In this document: positions 1 to 13,110 of the stretch, one piece after another
Layout of the letters: each line of letters starts with the position of its first letter
How positions within the stretch are numbered: the first letter of the stretch is position 1
Assembly: GCA_023846275.1 (NCBI GenBank)
Contig: CM043877.1
Location: 13,127,107-13,191,106 of the forward strand
DNA length: 64,000 nt
DNA from: Vanilla planifolia
Lineage: Eukaryota; Streptophyta; Magnoliopsida; Asparagales; Orchidaceae
Reading direction: 5' to 3'
Notes under the pieces: model-generated
Database searches by the model: none
What the model was told of the DNA's origin: nothing
What the model saw: only the letters and a program-made list of their open reading frames with translations
Translations under genes and position numbers: made by a program

Positions 1-1796
1 GCTCCATAGGTTATTCACCCACCCTGCTACGGATTGCTTTCATATCTTGTACCTTTATAATTACTTCTGCAATTCTTACTTGATTACCTCTCAAATTCTC
101 ACCTGCTGGAAATTTTAGGTTGGAAATTTTACTTAGGTATCTTATTCAGGGTTTCAGTGCAGAAGTGAGAATTTTGAATGCTCACTTAAATTCTAGATTT
201 TTTACTTCTTTTATGGTTTAATAAATGTTGGTTTCAAAAGTCTTTATTGAAACTATAGCTGACTTCCCACTGCCATCTTTTAGACAATCTTCTATCTCAA
301 ATTTTGGGAAACAAATGGAAGGAGTTTAAGCACTTGAATCAAATAGCGTGCAATTTAAAACTTCAAAACATAACGATTGTGATCAGGCAAATGCAGTTTT
401 AGAATGGGGACTACAACAGAATTTGGGAGGGATTATCTCTTGGCCTTGATAATTAATGCATTTGTTTTCCCTGTTGCACCCCATTGGTGTAGTAGAAACT
501 AAAAATTCTGAACTACACTAAATTTGATCATGCAAGGTATTGTATGTAGCAGTAGAATGCAGAATTAACGTTTAGATGACCTTGATCCCTTGACTTTAAT
601 CTGCTTGCTATGCTGTCTTTCCACTCCAAACAACTGATAAGGTAAAAAAACAACCGAACTACAGATAGGATATCCCAACCAAGGAAGATGAATTTTTGTT
701 TTTTTAATAGGCTGAAGTCTGCTATCATCCACAAAGATTTAGCTGCACAACCTTCCTTAATCTCTTTGCCAATGCAAGAGCTTCAATACTTAATCTAAAA
801 TAAAAAAACTCGAAATTTGATTTCAAAGAGCCAAGTATCTCATGTTGGAGGCATAATAATTACATTTAGGAATGGTAAATAATATTCAGCCAGATGAAGT
901 TACTAACCCAGTACTTTCTTGGTTTGGGCATGATAAAACTCCATTCACATCAACAGCCACCAAAGACAATAGCAGCACATTTTCAAAAATGGAGATGTAG
1001 GATAGTAAGTACAAGTTATCTTAAGTAATGACATCCATGATTACATGTCTTTTGTCTTACAAGGACAGAACAAAAGTTCAACATCAATCTGATTAGTGAA
1101 TTAAGAAGAAAATTTTATTTGGTTAATTAATTTGGTTAAATCAGAGTAATATGATTTTTTATTTGACTGATAAATAATTTAACCTAGCTTAAAAATGGGA
1201 GGAAGATGGCAGCAGACAATTGTGAACCATCATGCGACGGCTATAAGAGGGTGGCAATAGACTTAACCAACGCTGGAATTTCTTAACTGGGGAGTGGGTT
1301 AGCTAACCACATGCTTAATCGGGTTAGTCATTAATCTGAAGGTTGATTAACAAGTTATTTAAACAGTGTCAAAAAAATGTGTTTGGCACAGTTTATTAAG
1401 TTAAATTGTTAATATGTCCCCAAGCTGGTGTTTGAAGATTTGCAATTTATTACATGACAATAATCAAGTCATCAAAAAAAATGTTCAAAAAAGACATAAA
1501 TAATGCCAAAGTTAAATCTAAGAGTACACAAATTGTGCCACATATTTGGAAGCTAGTATCAACAATATAAGAAATAAAAATGTGTAATTAAAGCCAAATT
1601 TTAAAAACCAAGACTACAGATGTTACACAATACGCTTTACAAACATCATTGGCCTTTATACAAATTTGAGAGTAAAATAAAGTATATAAATCATAGCTGA
1701 TAACTGATATATTACTTGAAAAAGAACTTTGTTGATGCTCTCAATTTTACAATGTAATCGATTATGTTAAAAAAACTAAAAGAATGAAGACATTAC
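1..1796 (-). other. G6PDH intron 2 (continues left of the window)
   Basis: At least 1.8 kb of AT-rich sequence downstream of exon 2. I looked for the next conserved G6PDH block (the segment with KYVSG followed by Y and D) on the minus strand and did not find it, so the intron most likely runs off the window. Confidence 0.6.
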
Positions 1797-1882
1797 CCAC
1801 GGAGTCGGTCTCTCAAATCTTCAGTTGAGATCTTTGTTCGTGCATACCCAAATATGTGTACCTCATTGGAATGTAAGAATCC
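1797..1882 (-). CDS. G6PD: G6PDH coding exon 2 (residues 69-97)
   Basis: An 86-nt exon between a TAG acceptor (1883-1884) and a GTAATG donor (1791-1796). It reads [17 protein letters not shown], then [12 protein letters not shown], in frame with exon 1 and matching the conserved region right after the NADP-binding motif of G6PDH. It is too short for most ORF callers. A longer plus-strand open frame over the same bases is a shadow. Confidence 0.92.
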
Positions 1883-4448
1883 CTACAAGAATCCATATGT
1901 ATAAGAACAAAAGCACCACATGTGTACACAGAAAACACCATCGGATCTTGTACAAAACAAAAGAAAAATGCTATTTACTATATCAAAAAAATTATTTCAA
2001 AGGTTACAATCAATGGTTGCATAAGCATCGCTTGAGCACACTTACATTGAAGTTCTTGATTTCAACAATACCATGGGACTTATTTGTTTTCAAGTTTTGT
2101 AGTTTGACAGCCATGGTTTTAAGTGTCCATATTCATTTTTAATTGTGCTTTGCCACCTTCAACATAAAGCAATATTTCACAATGTATTTAAAAAAGGCTC
2201 TTAAGGTTAACATAGAGCTAACCCAAAACTAGTATCACATAGCCCATAATGATCCAGAAGTCAAATCACCACAATATATTGCAAATCAAGCATACAGATT
2301 GATAGGATAGAATTTCACAATGGGAAGAGGTCACACACAAATTCAACATCATATCTTAAAAGGTTGAGAAGGTAGGGCTGGATGAAACTAGGTTAACCAA
2401 TCTTATGATCTAAAATTGAGAGAGACAATCAGTTGGGATTTGAGCATCTAGTATAAAGCAAATAGCTAAATTGAGCAACCAAATGCGGGACCATAGTATC
2501 AAGGAAATTATTCAAACTCTCAATCAAGAAAGTTAAACAGTTATATAATGGGTTGCACATATAAGGACTTCCTTTTATTCCTACACCGTATGTCTGAAAG
2601 TCAACTATTATGAATAAGCATTTAATTTTGGGCCACTTTTATACATAAGGATAAGATAGGAAATTAAAGAACCAACCTGTGCTAGTAAAATAAAAATGTT
2701 TTCAGATTTTTTAGAACCTGCAATTGATGGGATGCCTACAACAACAAAAGGGCTCCCATTGGAATGATTAAAAAAAGCACAGATAATTTATTCACATTGC
2801 TGTCAATTGTCTTAAAAATCCACACCAAACATCCCAAAAAGGAAGAACCATGAACTCCTATACCAAAGAAAAAGATAACCAACTTGACCATATAACATGA
2901 ATTTTTTACTTATCATTGTGTTGGAAGAACATGAAGTATGTCAACAATTACATAATTATCAAAAGAAGAACAAGGTGGTGCTTTTCTACTCTAAAGGCTT
3001 GCTTGGCACAACTGTTGTGGCTAATAAGTTGTGGTAGAAAAATATTGTTAAAAAGTGTTTTTGTGAACATAATTTTGTATGGTAAACTATTATTCAAAAA
3101 TTTTTGTCCTTCAAAATACTTCTAAATAAATTATAATAGAAAGATCAAAATACTATTTAATATTTTAAATATAAGTAAAGTTAAACTATAAATATGAGTT
3201 TTTGGGAGGGCATAACTATCTTTTATCTCACCCTTTTACTCTATTTATGAGCATACCAAAGGATTTAGTTAGACAAGGAAAAGATAATAACCATTAAGTG
3301 AAGAGAAATATGAGATAAAAAAGGATAATAGTAGAGATTGTAGAGATCATATTTATCCACACAAAAAAAGAAAAGGAAAAAAGAAAAAAAAATTCAACCT
3401 TATTTTTTATGGCATTGAGTTAAATAATATACAGACAATAATTTTTTGCCCTCAAATGAACATAAGTACAACCCATGAATATATCTTATGCTCCCCTAAA
3501 TTACTTTTAGGAGCTTTCATTCATTGTAAGATAGAATCCCTTCACATGACCTACAATCCCTTGCCAATTCAATTTAGCATCTACCACAAATTGTGCTATC
3601 AAAGTTCATTTTGAACTTTCATAAAGTAATGAAAGCCTATTTGTGCTTTTTGAGATTGCTGAAAAACTTTAACACTATGTAATGTCCTCAAATGCTTGAA
3701 AATGTTCATCTTAAGCTTATGAAAAGAAAATGCTATATCCTTTTCAACAAAGTGGGGATATGACTACTTCTCAATGTGACAACTTTTTTACAAGTTATAA
3801 TTACCCACATAATTCTTATTGTGCATGTTATATGTACCAATGTGTTCTTAATTTGAAGAGACCCGCATGCTTGATTTCCTTTTAATAAAACATAGATGGG
3901 TGTAGACATCAATTGTAGCATTTGTACATTTGCACGCTACTGCAACACCGATGTTCCCTAATGCATTTTTTTTGTGAATCGTATCATTATGAAACATTAT
4001 TTTTTAAAGCTTTTGTTTAAAATTGCATAAACAAAACATGTGCAATTGCTAACTCATGATATCAATTTTCACTTCACTTTTTTTATATACCATATTAGTA
4101 ACAATCAACTTTAACTATACAACTTTCCATAATGAAACTTACATGCTTGAAATATGTTCATTAATTCAAAATTCATACATAAGAATTTGATCATAAACAT
4201 ATACAATCCACATCAAAATATAATAGTAAGTAAATAAACTGAACCTGGCGAAAAAGGTGGTACAAAGCTGGGAATGTTTTCTTCTTCGCAAGATCTCCGG
4301 AAGCACCAAGCACCACAATTGATAGGCAACCACTATCCACTATTGCATCAACCTCTCTCTCCTCAGAAAAAGAGTCATTGCGGGTATTTTTGCTCTTCAA
4401 GGAACTGTTTATAGATCCAAGATTTGATCCATCTGATGGAGTTGACAT
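1797..4448 (-). CDS. G6PD: Cytosolic glucose-6-phosphate dehydrogenase, 5' coding part (partial gene)
   Basis: Glucose-6-phosphate dehydrogenase oxidises glucose-6-phosphate to 6-phosphogluconolactone and makes NADPH, the first step of the oxidative pentose phosphate pathway. Two coding exons (4245-4448 and 1797-1882) join in phase 0 and give the first 97 residues. Residues 41-68 hold the family's NADP-binding start: the Rossmann motif GASGDLA at 48-54, then KKKTFPAL. The second exon continues with [13 protein letters not shown], also a family signature. No plastid transit peptide precedes the Rossmann fold; the N-terminus is a short Ser/Asn-rich extension, as in plant cytosolic isoforms. The second exon ends in phase 2 at a GTAATG donor, and I found no further coding exon down to position 1, so the other roughly 80% of the protein lies outside the window. 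The family assignment is firm; the cytosolic label is inferred from the N-terminus. Confidence 0.93.
1883..4244 (-). other. G6PDH intron 1
   Basis: About 2.36 kb, AT-rich. It contains short open frames on both strands with no recognisable protein family. I see no transposon domain in it. Confidence 0.75.
4245..4448 (-). CDS. G6PD: G6PDH coding exon 1 (residues 1-68)
   Basis: Starts at ATG 4448, one base after an AG acceptor (TTTAG before G-ATG). It ends ...CGC CAG at 4245 with a GTTCAG donor. It encodes 68 complete codons ending in LFRQ. The ATG sits just downstream of a leader intron and is the first in-frame ATG of the exon. Confidence 0.92.
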
Positions 4449-4449
4449 C

Positions 4450-5359
4450 CTAAATGAAAATTCTGGTATTTAGCAATGTTGATTATTAATCACTTGAACA
4501 ACTCTACATTAAACAATAACTCTAATCATGCAAGTACAAAAAAATGTCCAATTTAACAACTAGAATAAAGCTTCATAATCAAGGCCGCAAGAAGCAGGAA
4601 TTATCTGCACTCTAACATAGATTATAAAAACATCCCTTCTATCATTAACTCTAATCATAAATCTGTAAGTTGCAAAAATCCCTATTGCCTTCGCCTAGTT
4701 ATCTATTCCATAGCCCTAAATGATTACCTCTTATTACTGCATCAGCCACAACATGAGCAGTCTTTCTATGCCGTCTGTAGTAACAGCTTCCTAAGATGTA
4801 CTAATTTCCAGTTGAACTTATCAAAACACTGAGATTTCTGCATCGGAAATACGTGATCGCTCCAAGAAGTGAACAAATTTACTTAAAGCATCTATATTCA
4901 TGCTCCAAGAGAAATTAAAATATAAAGATCATAAGAGAAAACAAAAAAAAAAACGGTTGACAGCATCAAACAAATCAGAACCAGTCCTTTCCAATTTTCA
5001 GAATCAGCTATCAAAGCAGGACCTCACAGCTGATCAACGAGAGCAAGCTAGAATCAGCACACAATCCGGCACCCGAGTGTGCATAGTTCATACAGATCAG
5101 ACCCATCCGGCATAAGGACATCATATTCCAAGGGCGAAACTACAGATCAAAAGCACACTGAGCTGCCTCCACCAAACTCGCATCGTAGGAGCTCAGTCTT
5201 ACAAGTAGCACAACAATTCTAATTGGGATTCGACAAATTAGGTTGCATAGGACCACTGCGTAAACCTCTAATCCAAAAGCCGCGGTGCAAAGCAAGTACA
5301 ACATAGTAAGCAAGAAAGGGGGAGTTAGAGAAGGAAACGGAGAAGAAGAAGAGATATAC
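4450..5359 (-). other. G6PDH leader intron (in the 5' UTR)
   Basis: A 910-nt intron with a GTATAT donor and TTTAG acceptor, placed one base before the start codon. Leader introns near plant start codons often raise expression (general knowledge; not shown here). It is less AT-rich than the other introns and has no recognisable coding content. Confidence 0.5.
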
Positions 5360-5440
5360 CTGGATGCAGCACCAGCACCAATCTCAGAGTACGGCAGTGA
5401 CGAATTCAGCTGGCCTTATGCAGTCTTATGCCGTAGGTCC
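5360..5440 (-). other. G6PD: G6PDH 5' untranslated leader exon (right end approximate)
   Basis: A GTATAT donor at 5359-5354 follows GCATCCAG and pairs with the acceptor just before the G6PDH start codon, giving a leader intron at 4450-5359. The exon's upstream limit is inferred from a TATA-like element about 30 nt further upstream. No ATG in it is needed for translation. Transcript data would fix the exact start. Confidence 0.55.
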
Positions 5441-5467
5441 AACTAATTCACATACCTAACGCCTTCG

Positions 5468-5475
5468 AAAATATA
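5468..5475 (-). promoter_or_regulatory. TATA-like element of the G6PDH promoter
   Basis: Reads TATATTTT on the minus strand, about 30 nt upstream of the inferred leader exon start. Its placement fits a core promoter, but such motifs are frequent in AT-rich DNA. Confidence 0.35.
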
Positions 5476-6714
5476 TGCATGATCAGCCCAACAGAACTGT
5501 CCCACTCCTCCTGCTGAAACAGAGATGGACAGAACGGTAAAAAATGCCATTGTTTAGGCCGGTTTCAACGGCGTGCCATTGTTAGGTATATATTATGAAA
5601 TTATTTATGTCATTTGGAAAATCAGTCGGACCACTTTTTTGTATATAAATATATTCTACTTATTTTATATTTATGTTTATATGAAAATGGCTATGCTTTG
5701 AAATAATAAAAAATTACTCGCTATTCCCTTAAGCATTATCCTCCACGTGGAAAGACAAGAGGAAAGTCTCGTTTAATTCTCATTCAATTCTTAGAAACCT
5801 TCTTTTGAATTGTTAAAAAAATATAAATAATTAGATATAAATATAAAATATTATTAGCTACACTTATTATAGGAGATTATATAACATTGACAATATTGCT
5901 CATTCTGTACCTTGATTGGCTAAGGTAGCATTTCACTATTTTTTTTTTTTTTTTTGAAGCCTTCAAGGAATAATCCATAGCTTCATTATTAATTATTGCT
6001 TGTAAATGAAACCCAATAATGCCATGAAGATCAAGTGATCCCGGATAAACTAAATTAATAGATAATATTAAGATAATCCATTAGTTATTTAGGATTTATC
6101 TTATTTATTTTATATTTTTAATTAATTTTAAATTATAATGGATCATCTATAAAATTGTTAAATATTTTTAATTATTTTTATATAATTTTTATATTTTATT
6201 ATTATTTTATTAGAAATAGTTTTTATCATTTTTTTAATCTAAACTTAGTATTATAATCTATTTAAAACCTTATTATGAAATAAAAAAAGAGATTTTTTTG
6301 TTTGATATCTTCCTTAAAAAACTGTGGGTTTTTTTATCGTGCATACGTATATATTCCTAAGTTGTTATGTATATCCTTTTATGTTGCAATATAAAGATAT
6401 ATTAGTTGTGATTCAAATTTATTTTTATTGTTGTTGTCATTTGTTATCATGCATATGTGTATAACCCTAAATTGTGATTTAAATTTACTTAAATTATCAT
6501 CTGAGGATATCTGAGTTATAATTCAAGTTTATCTCTATCATTGTTGTCATCATTATATTATATCTCAAATCTTACTATAAAAGTTCCTCCAATCCCTCTA
6601 TCATTATTGTATCAAAGTAAAGTTTATTTATCATTTTTTGTATCAAAACCTTGGTGATGCATTCGCCATCATTATTAATATCAAAGCAAAGTCCATTCTT
6701 ATCCCTTGATGGTT

Positions 6715-6739
6715 CACACACACACACACACACACACAC
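6715..6739. repeat. CA microsatellite
   Basis: About 12 uninterrupted CA units, in the intergenic region upstream of G6PDH. Confidence 0.95.
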
Positions 6740-9204
6740 GTAAAAATAATTATAGCATGTAATAATCAATAGAATAAAATATTTTTTATGATTCTGCTTA
6801 TCAAATCTTCTTTATCATTAACATGTGAGATTCCTTAGTTCTTTTCTTCTTCTTTTTTTTCTCATTTCACTTCTTTTTTAGTTGGTTGAGGATAACAATT
6901 TTTATATTGTATAAAATAAATAGGCATATTCCAAATAAGAATAACTCTAAATAAAGGTTCGTTTCGCTCATCTCTTAATAACATCATTCTAGAATTATAA
7001 TCGTCACTTTGGATAACCAATATAATGACTTCTTTAACTCATCTTCGAAACACATTATATAGAATGATCATTGCCACTTTGAAAAACCAATATTAATACC
7101 TCTAAAATCATGTTAATCCCTTTATTATTATCTCTTCTCTTTTCTTTTTTAATTGTATTTGTATTAGAAATAATTATTTATGTTTTTTTAGTGGCTATAA
7201 CATATTGTATTTATAACATATTGAATGTTAAGAATAATTATTACTTTTTTTCTTTTTTTGTGATTATTATCATAATAGTTCTTATTTAACATCATATTAA
7301 AGGTAATAATATATTAGTGACACCTAGGGCCAAAAAGACGATGAGTGAATGCTAAATATCTTGAGAGAAAAAACACTAGATAATGAGTAACTATTTATAG
7401 GTTTTAGATAGAGGAATATAAAGATGAATTGTCACATATTATCTATTGAGAGAATTATTTTGATATTTATATGAAATATTATCACCTAAATATGTTAAGA
7501 CACATTTTAAGGGTAAAAATCACTTAGATTACAATGAGATAACTAAAAAGAACAATATCTTAATTTAATGAGATTGAGATATAACGATGACAAAAGAAGA
7601 AAAATATCAAGCTAAATAAATCATACGAAACTTTAGCATTACAACTACTAATCACCTTCATCCTCAATACCAATATATTCTAATTAATTCCTATGAGGTC
7701 TCTAAACATCATATAATACTACATCAATCAAATAAATAGATGTACAAGCTTATATGAAAATTTCCTTCTCATTTTCTATTGTTAAAGTAGCACTCACAAC
7801 AATATTTTCCTCAAATCATTGGTTCTCCTTCTCGATTCTCTTACCAAGTTATAAAAATCTCTTGATAATCAACTCTTCTTTCTATCTCTAACCTTTCCTT
7901 TAGCTTCTTCTACCAAATGTTTCTTAAAAAATCCCCAAAGTTGTGAACTATTTCTCTTATACTTAACCAATATCCCTCTGCATTCTCAACCTCTCATCCT
8001 CTTCCAAACAAGCACACTTTTTTAAAGGACGCATCATCGACTCTCTACCTCTTGGAATCAAACAAATTTTTTTTTCAATTTAGGTTATTGAAGGCCAGGC
8101 TTCTTTCGTTGTTTCGTTTATCAGGTTCAAGTTTAGAAAATTAGTGATTTAGAAATTAATTAAATTTCTAATTCTATTAAACTTACAAAAGAAATTAATT
8201 CTTTCTACTTTTTAATTAATTCAAGCTCCAAAAATTTGTTAACAAATTTTTTAAAATTCTTTAGATGAGCTCTTAACTAATTTTGATAATCTTTCAATGA
8301 TAATTAGTATTTTTTATAATTTGAAAAACAAAAAATCTATAAAATATTTATTTAATATTTTCATTAAATCAACTTTGGCTTTTAATTAAATAGTTATCAT
8401 ATCTCTTTTTATGTGAACCAAAAATTATTAATCTCAATAAGTTCTAGATTTCAATAAATTTTTATAATTTTTTAAATTTATTAAGTATTTTTACAAATTT
8501 TTGGTATTTCTCAAAACTCATAAATAAATTCTTATGAATTTCCAATCTTTTGTTTTAATTTCTAGAAAATTCAAATCTGTTCCAACTCGATGTCATTAAC
8601 TTTCAAATATATTATTTTTCTTTCTTTCATCTTACCTACCTATTTTGAAATGTTGTACATCCTTTAACAATGCATGATTTTCTAATAATTTGAAATTAAT
8701 CCAAAAAAAATTCTCAAAATTTCAAAAGTACAAATAGTCTAAAATTATTTTCTTTTCATAATTTAGGATGTTAAAATAAAAATTCATATTTTATGAATTA
8801 TTTTGAAAATATGATTCTTGCGGGTGATGAGGCATATTTTAACATGGTATCTACTCAAAAGGTTCCCTTCAATTGTTTGTTGCTTCTTTCCTTTTTGAAG
8901 TTCCTTCTTCTTAACAAGCTTCAAATGTGTTCTTTAACTTCAATTCCAAGTCGTTTTGCAAGCCTAGTACATCTTCGCAACATCACTAAAGGTTTATAAG
9001 CTCCTCTTTGATTAATTATTTGAACTTCACTTAAACTTGATTTATGCTTCCTTTGAGTTTCTCTTTGAATTTTGGTTGAGTTTGATTTAAATTTCTTTTT
9101 GAATTTTGCTTGATCTTATTGGATTGTGATTCAAGCCACTCCAAAACTTTCCTTAAATTATTTAATGTTCTCATAAGTTGTAAGTCCTTGATAATGGTAT
9201 TAAT

Positions 9205-9365
9205 AGCTCAATTGGTATTATTATCATGAAAATATAAAAGTAAGCTATAAGACTCATGGGGCTAACATCCATTGTAGTTTTTAAAGATGATAACCTTTAC
9301 AATGCTCAAATATGTCTCTACTATAACATCCATTTGCTTGCACAAGTAAATATTAATAAAAAAGA
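9205..9365. repeat. Dispersed repeat, copy A
   Basis: About 155 bp that recurs with substitutions and small indels at about 12948-13110 in the same orientation. Shared landmarks include ATAAAAGTAAG, TATAAGACTCATG, GGCTAACAT and TTTGCTTGCACAA in the same order and spacing. No coding potential. It probably belongs to an AT-rich non-autonomous transposon or LTR family. Confidence 0.75.
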
Positions 9366-10593
9366 ACAAACATGATATAATATATGCCTCACTAATGTAC
9401 AAGTACAAGTGAATTGTACCTTTAAACTTTTTGATATTTTAAAAATTTTTCTTAAATAAAACATTGGCATCATAAATCATTAATTTAATAATTTTACTAA
9501 ATACAAATTAAAAAAAATATAAAATTTATGATTTTAAAAACCATATTCAATGAGATGTTTTATAATTGATAAAAATAATTGTGATAAATTTTTTTATATT
9601 TTTTAATTAAATATTATTAAATAAGAGAAATATCATAAATTATATATTAACAAAGAAAATGAAAGAGATAAAGGATTTTCAGGTGATTTAGCTTAACTTG
9701 TACCTACATCCAGTCCTATTTAACTTGATCTAGATTTCAAAAACGAAGTCACTCTCTTTTGTCATACCTCGTATAAATAACATTTACAAACTACACTCTT
9801 TTGTCATAGATAGGCATGAGTTTATTATCAAAATCTTATTTATAAAAACTTATAATATTGAAGCACAATACAAAAGAATACATAACCATAATGGTTCACT
9901 ATTCATTTATAAAAGTATATATAATAAAAATCTAAAGATTATGATATTAAAATATGAATGCACATATGAAAAAGCTTGCAATAAACTAAAAGATCTAATC
10001 TTGAAATAGTAAATCAAAAGATTTATCCATGTATTTAAGAAAAATGAAATAAAAAATATCTTATATTAATATTATCTTTTTCAAAAAAATAAAAAAGTAA
10101 TAAAGAAATAAATAAATCAATTATAAAAAAAGTTACCAATAAGGTGTGTAATAAAAAAGAATGCTGAAGCAAGGAGGAAAATTGAGTCACAAGCATAGCC
10201 ACTACAAAGGTATCGAAATCAAATTGCAATTGTTGATTTTGCTTTCTTTTCCAAAAATATTAATGTAGCAAAGTAAAATCAGCAAACTATCCAGCTCTTA
10301 AGGCTTTTTTATTTATAATAAAATATTTTAGACTAAAATACGTTTTTTTTAATGACTAGAAAAGGCCATCCAAAATAATTTTTATAAAAAAACATTTTGG
10401 CATTCTAAACAAACACAAACAGCTTTTTGGAATACTGAATATGAGCAGGTTCGACAATAGCCTTCCAATCATGGCAAACAGAAGAAGAGCCACTCGATCA
10501 GAATATTGGATAAAGTGTCTAAATCTAATCCAAGAAAATTTGATTTGAATCATTTGATCCTATATACTGGATAGACAGTGTTGAACAATATTA

Positions 10594-10652
10594 GTCATTT
10601 GATCAAGCTTTTTCAGATGAACAACTAGATGAAATGCACTATTCATAAAAAT
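10594..10652. repeat. Short diverged direct repeat, copy 1
   Basis: Starts TCATTTGATCAAGCTT and ends in an ACTATTCATAAAA-like block. A related unit lies 139 bp downstream (10733-10790), and a further ACTATTCATAAAAGTGAA block lies near 11461. The texture resembles plant LTR sequence, but no element boundaries are visible. Confidence 0.5.
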
Positions 10653-10732
10653 ACGAAGAAGATAGCTATTTGACGAGGCTTTATGAATGGACGATAAGAT
10701 GAAAAAAATTTAAATGACAAAATTGATTCATT

Positions 10733-10790
10733 CATTCGATCAAGCTTATCAGATGGATGGTTAAATGGAATTTACTATTCACAAAAGTGA
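10733..10790. repeat. Short diverged direct repeat, copy 2
   Basis: Partner of the unit at 10594-10652, with several substitutions and a small length difference. Confidence 0.5.
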
Positions 10791-12947
10791 ACACGAATCC
10801 TAACCATTTAATCGTAAAAAAATATGATCAAATAGCACTGGTTCATTCCACTTCAAAAGCAAATGGTCTTATTTTTAATCTCACATAGTAAGAATGTTGA
10901 TGCATAATAGATTTAGACATTATTATGATCTAAATTAGATCTTATAATATTATAGATGCTCAATAGATTATTAGAAAATATGAATATATATTATGTACTA
11001 ATCAGGGTTAAGTGAAATGTGTGATACTTTATAACTATTCAAAGATTAATATTCCAAACTTGTAACATGGATTATTAAGTTTAATAGGTGACAACAATTT
11101 AAGCATTAAGCATAAAATCCTACAAAATAGTTTATCACATCTAATTTTATATATAAAATAGAGAATTTAAGATAAACTCTATATAAAATAGTTTAGTAGA
11201 AAAGAGTAATTCAAACTTTAGATTACTATTTAAAAATAAATGTTACTAAAAGATTGAACCTTTTGATAATGATGTGGGTATTAGTACAAGTGAGAGTTTT
11301 TCTGATTATCGACTCTCTCGGTGGAAGGTCTATCTCCTTCAACTCATATTTCTCATAAGAAATTTGGTTGTCAGCTCTCCCAATGAAAGGTCTTTCACCT
11401 TCGATCCTTATCTCTCATAAGGGAAGTTGCAATCTCTTTAACTAGGATTTGGTACATACACTATTCATAAAAGTGAAAACACACAAATAAAATAAATTTT
11501 TTATTCTATAAGTTTCTTTATAACCTTATAAATATCCTTATTTATGGAGATCTCAATGGTATAATAATAATTGACTAAACTAGAAATATAAAATGAAATT
11601 TTAAAAAGATTAAATGACATATTTTGGAATTCTAAAAGATATTTTAAACTTTTAAAATTTAATATAAATTATTAAAAAAATATTATGAATAAAAATTAAT
11701 CTTAAAAGTTATCAAATTAATTAAATTTAGTTCTCAAACAAATTACGCATTTCGATGGCAATATAGGCTACTAGTGAAACAACGATCAGTGAAATAGTCG
11801 GCCATGATTGATGCAGTCGGGCGAAGGTCCCAACGCATCTACTCTAGGTTTTGGGTAAGCATTGGTCTGCAGAACAAAAAGGGTCGATGAAACTGGCAGG
11901 TCATAATGGGTAACAGGTCAAACAGTGTTCTTGAGCCAATTTCGTCATGCGGGTTTACTCAGGCAGTGACAGGGTTTGATGACGGTGACAGGGACGATAG
12001 CATGTCATGAAATCAATAACAAATTCAATTTTAAGCATTTTTTTAAAGTAGCTTTTAACCAAATGTTGCATCGATTGACTTGTAAAACTGGTGTGATGTC
12101 AGTTGATGTACGTTTGTGAGCTAATATTAAACGCTCCTATGTCACATAAACATGATGTTAAATATTTATATTATTTTTTTATACATCTAAAGCAGTTCCC
12201 CTGGTAGGTTGGGAGGTCATGACCCATGTTACACATATATATAAGGGTTCAACTTGACCAAATCCCATTACTTAATAATTTCATGTACTACTTGAAGCAT
12301 TATGCCTAAGATGATTTAAGAGTTATTTCCTGACCTATTTTTAACTCAAGCCACTCAGGGAATTGTTCCAATGAGCGAGACTCAAGCCTGACCCAACTTG
12401 GTTCACCCAATCTCTTAATCTGTAGCTCCCCAAGGCCTAATTCTTTGGGCTACTTGGCCATGTGTGGGTACTTAAGCCAAATTTTTGTTTTTTAAAAAAT
12501 ATATATTTTATATATTAATTTTTTTTGCTTTTAAAGTATTTTTATAGCTATTAAAATAATAAAATATTTTTATAACTACTAAAATAATAATATATAAGAA
12601 ATCAGATATCATGCATATAAGTCAATAATGTTATGTAACCAACTTGTATCATATATAAATAGGTAATAGGATAAACAATCAAATTACTAGATATTTTGTA
12701 TATGGACTTGTGATGGTTAGCTACTCTACTAAGGGTTTGATCAATGACTTCTTGATATGATATTTAAGCAACAGTTGTGGCATGATCATCATCATTACTT
12801 GACATTACTTTGTTTGTGGATTGCTTTATGAGACATCTGGTCAAGACTTTCTAATTGATTGATCATATAAGAGTTTAAGATACATGACCTAAAATATATT
12901 TAAAAAAAAGAATTAAAAAAATAACATAATGATTTTATTATCATTAA

Positions 12948-13110
12948 ATAATTGGTTTTATTATTATCAAAATATAAAAGTAAGTTATAAGACTCATGAG
13001 GCTAACATTCATTATAGTTTTTAAAGATGCTAATTTTTATAATGCTCAAATATAGCTCTTATATAACATCCCTTTGCTTGCACAACAAGTAAATTTTAAT
13101 AAAAAACAAC
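12948..13110. repeat. Dispersed repeat, copy B
   Basis: The diverged partner of the repeat at about 9205-9365, same orientation, 3.7 kb away. The two copies may be the ends of one decayed element or independent insertions. Confidence 0.75.

Noticed and set aside
1825..2142. Plus-strand open frame of 105 codons
   Set aside because: It overlaps G6PDH exon 2 on the opposite strand and has no recognisable family; it is a shadow plus random intron sequence.
6300..9000. Short AT-rich open frames such as 6575-6769 and 8793-8999
   Set aside because: Low-complexity composition and no recognisable domain; the first covers a CA repeat.
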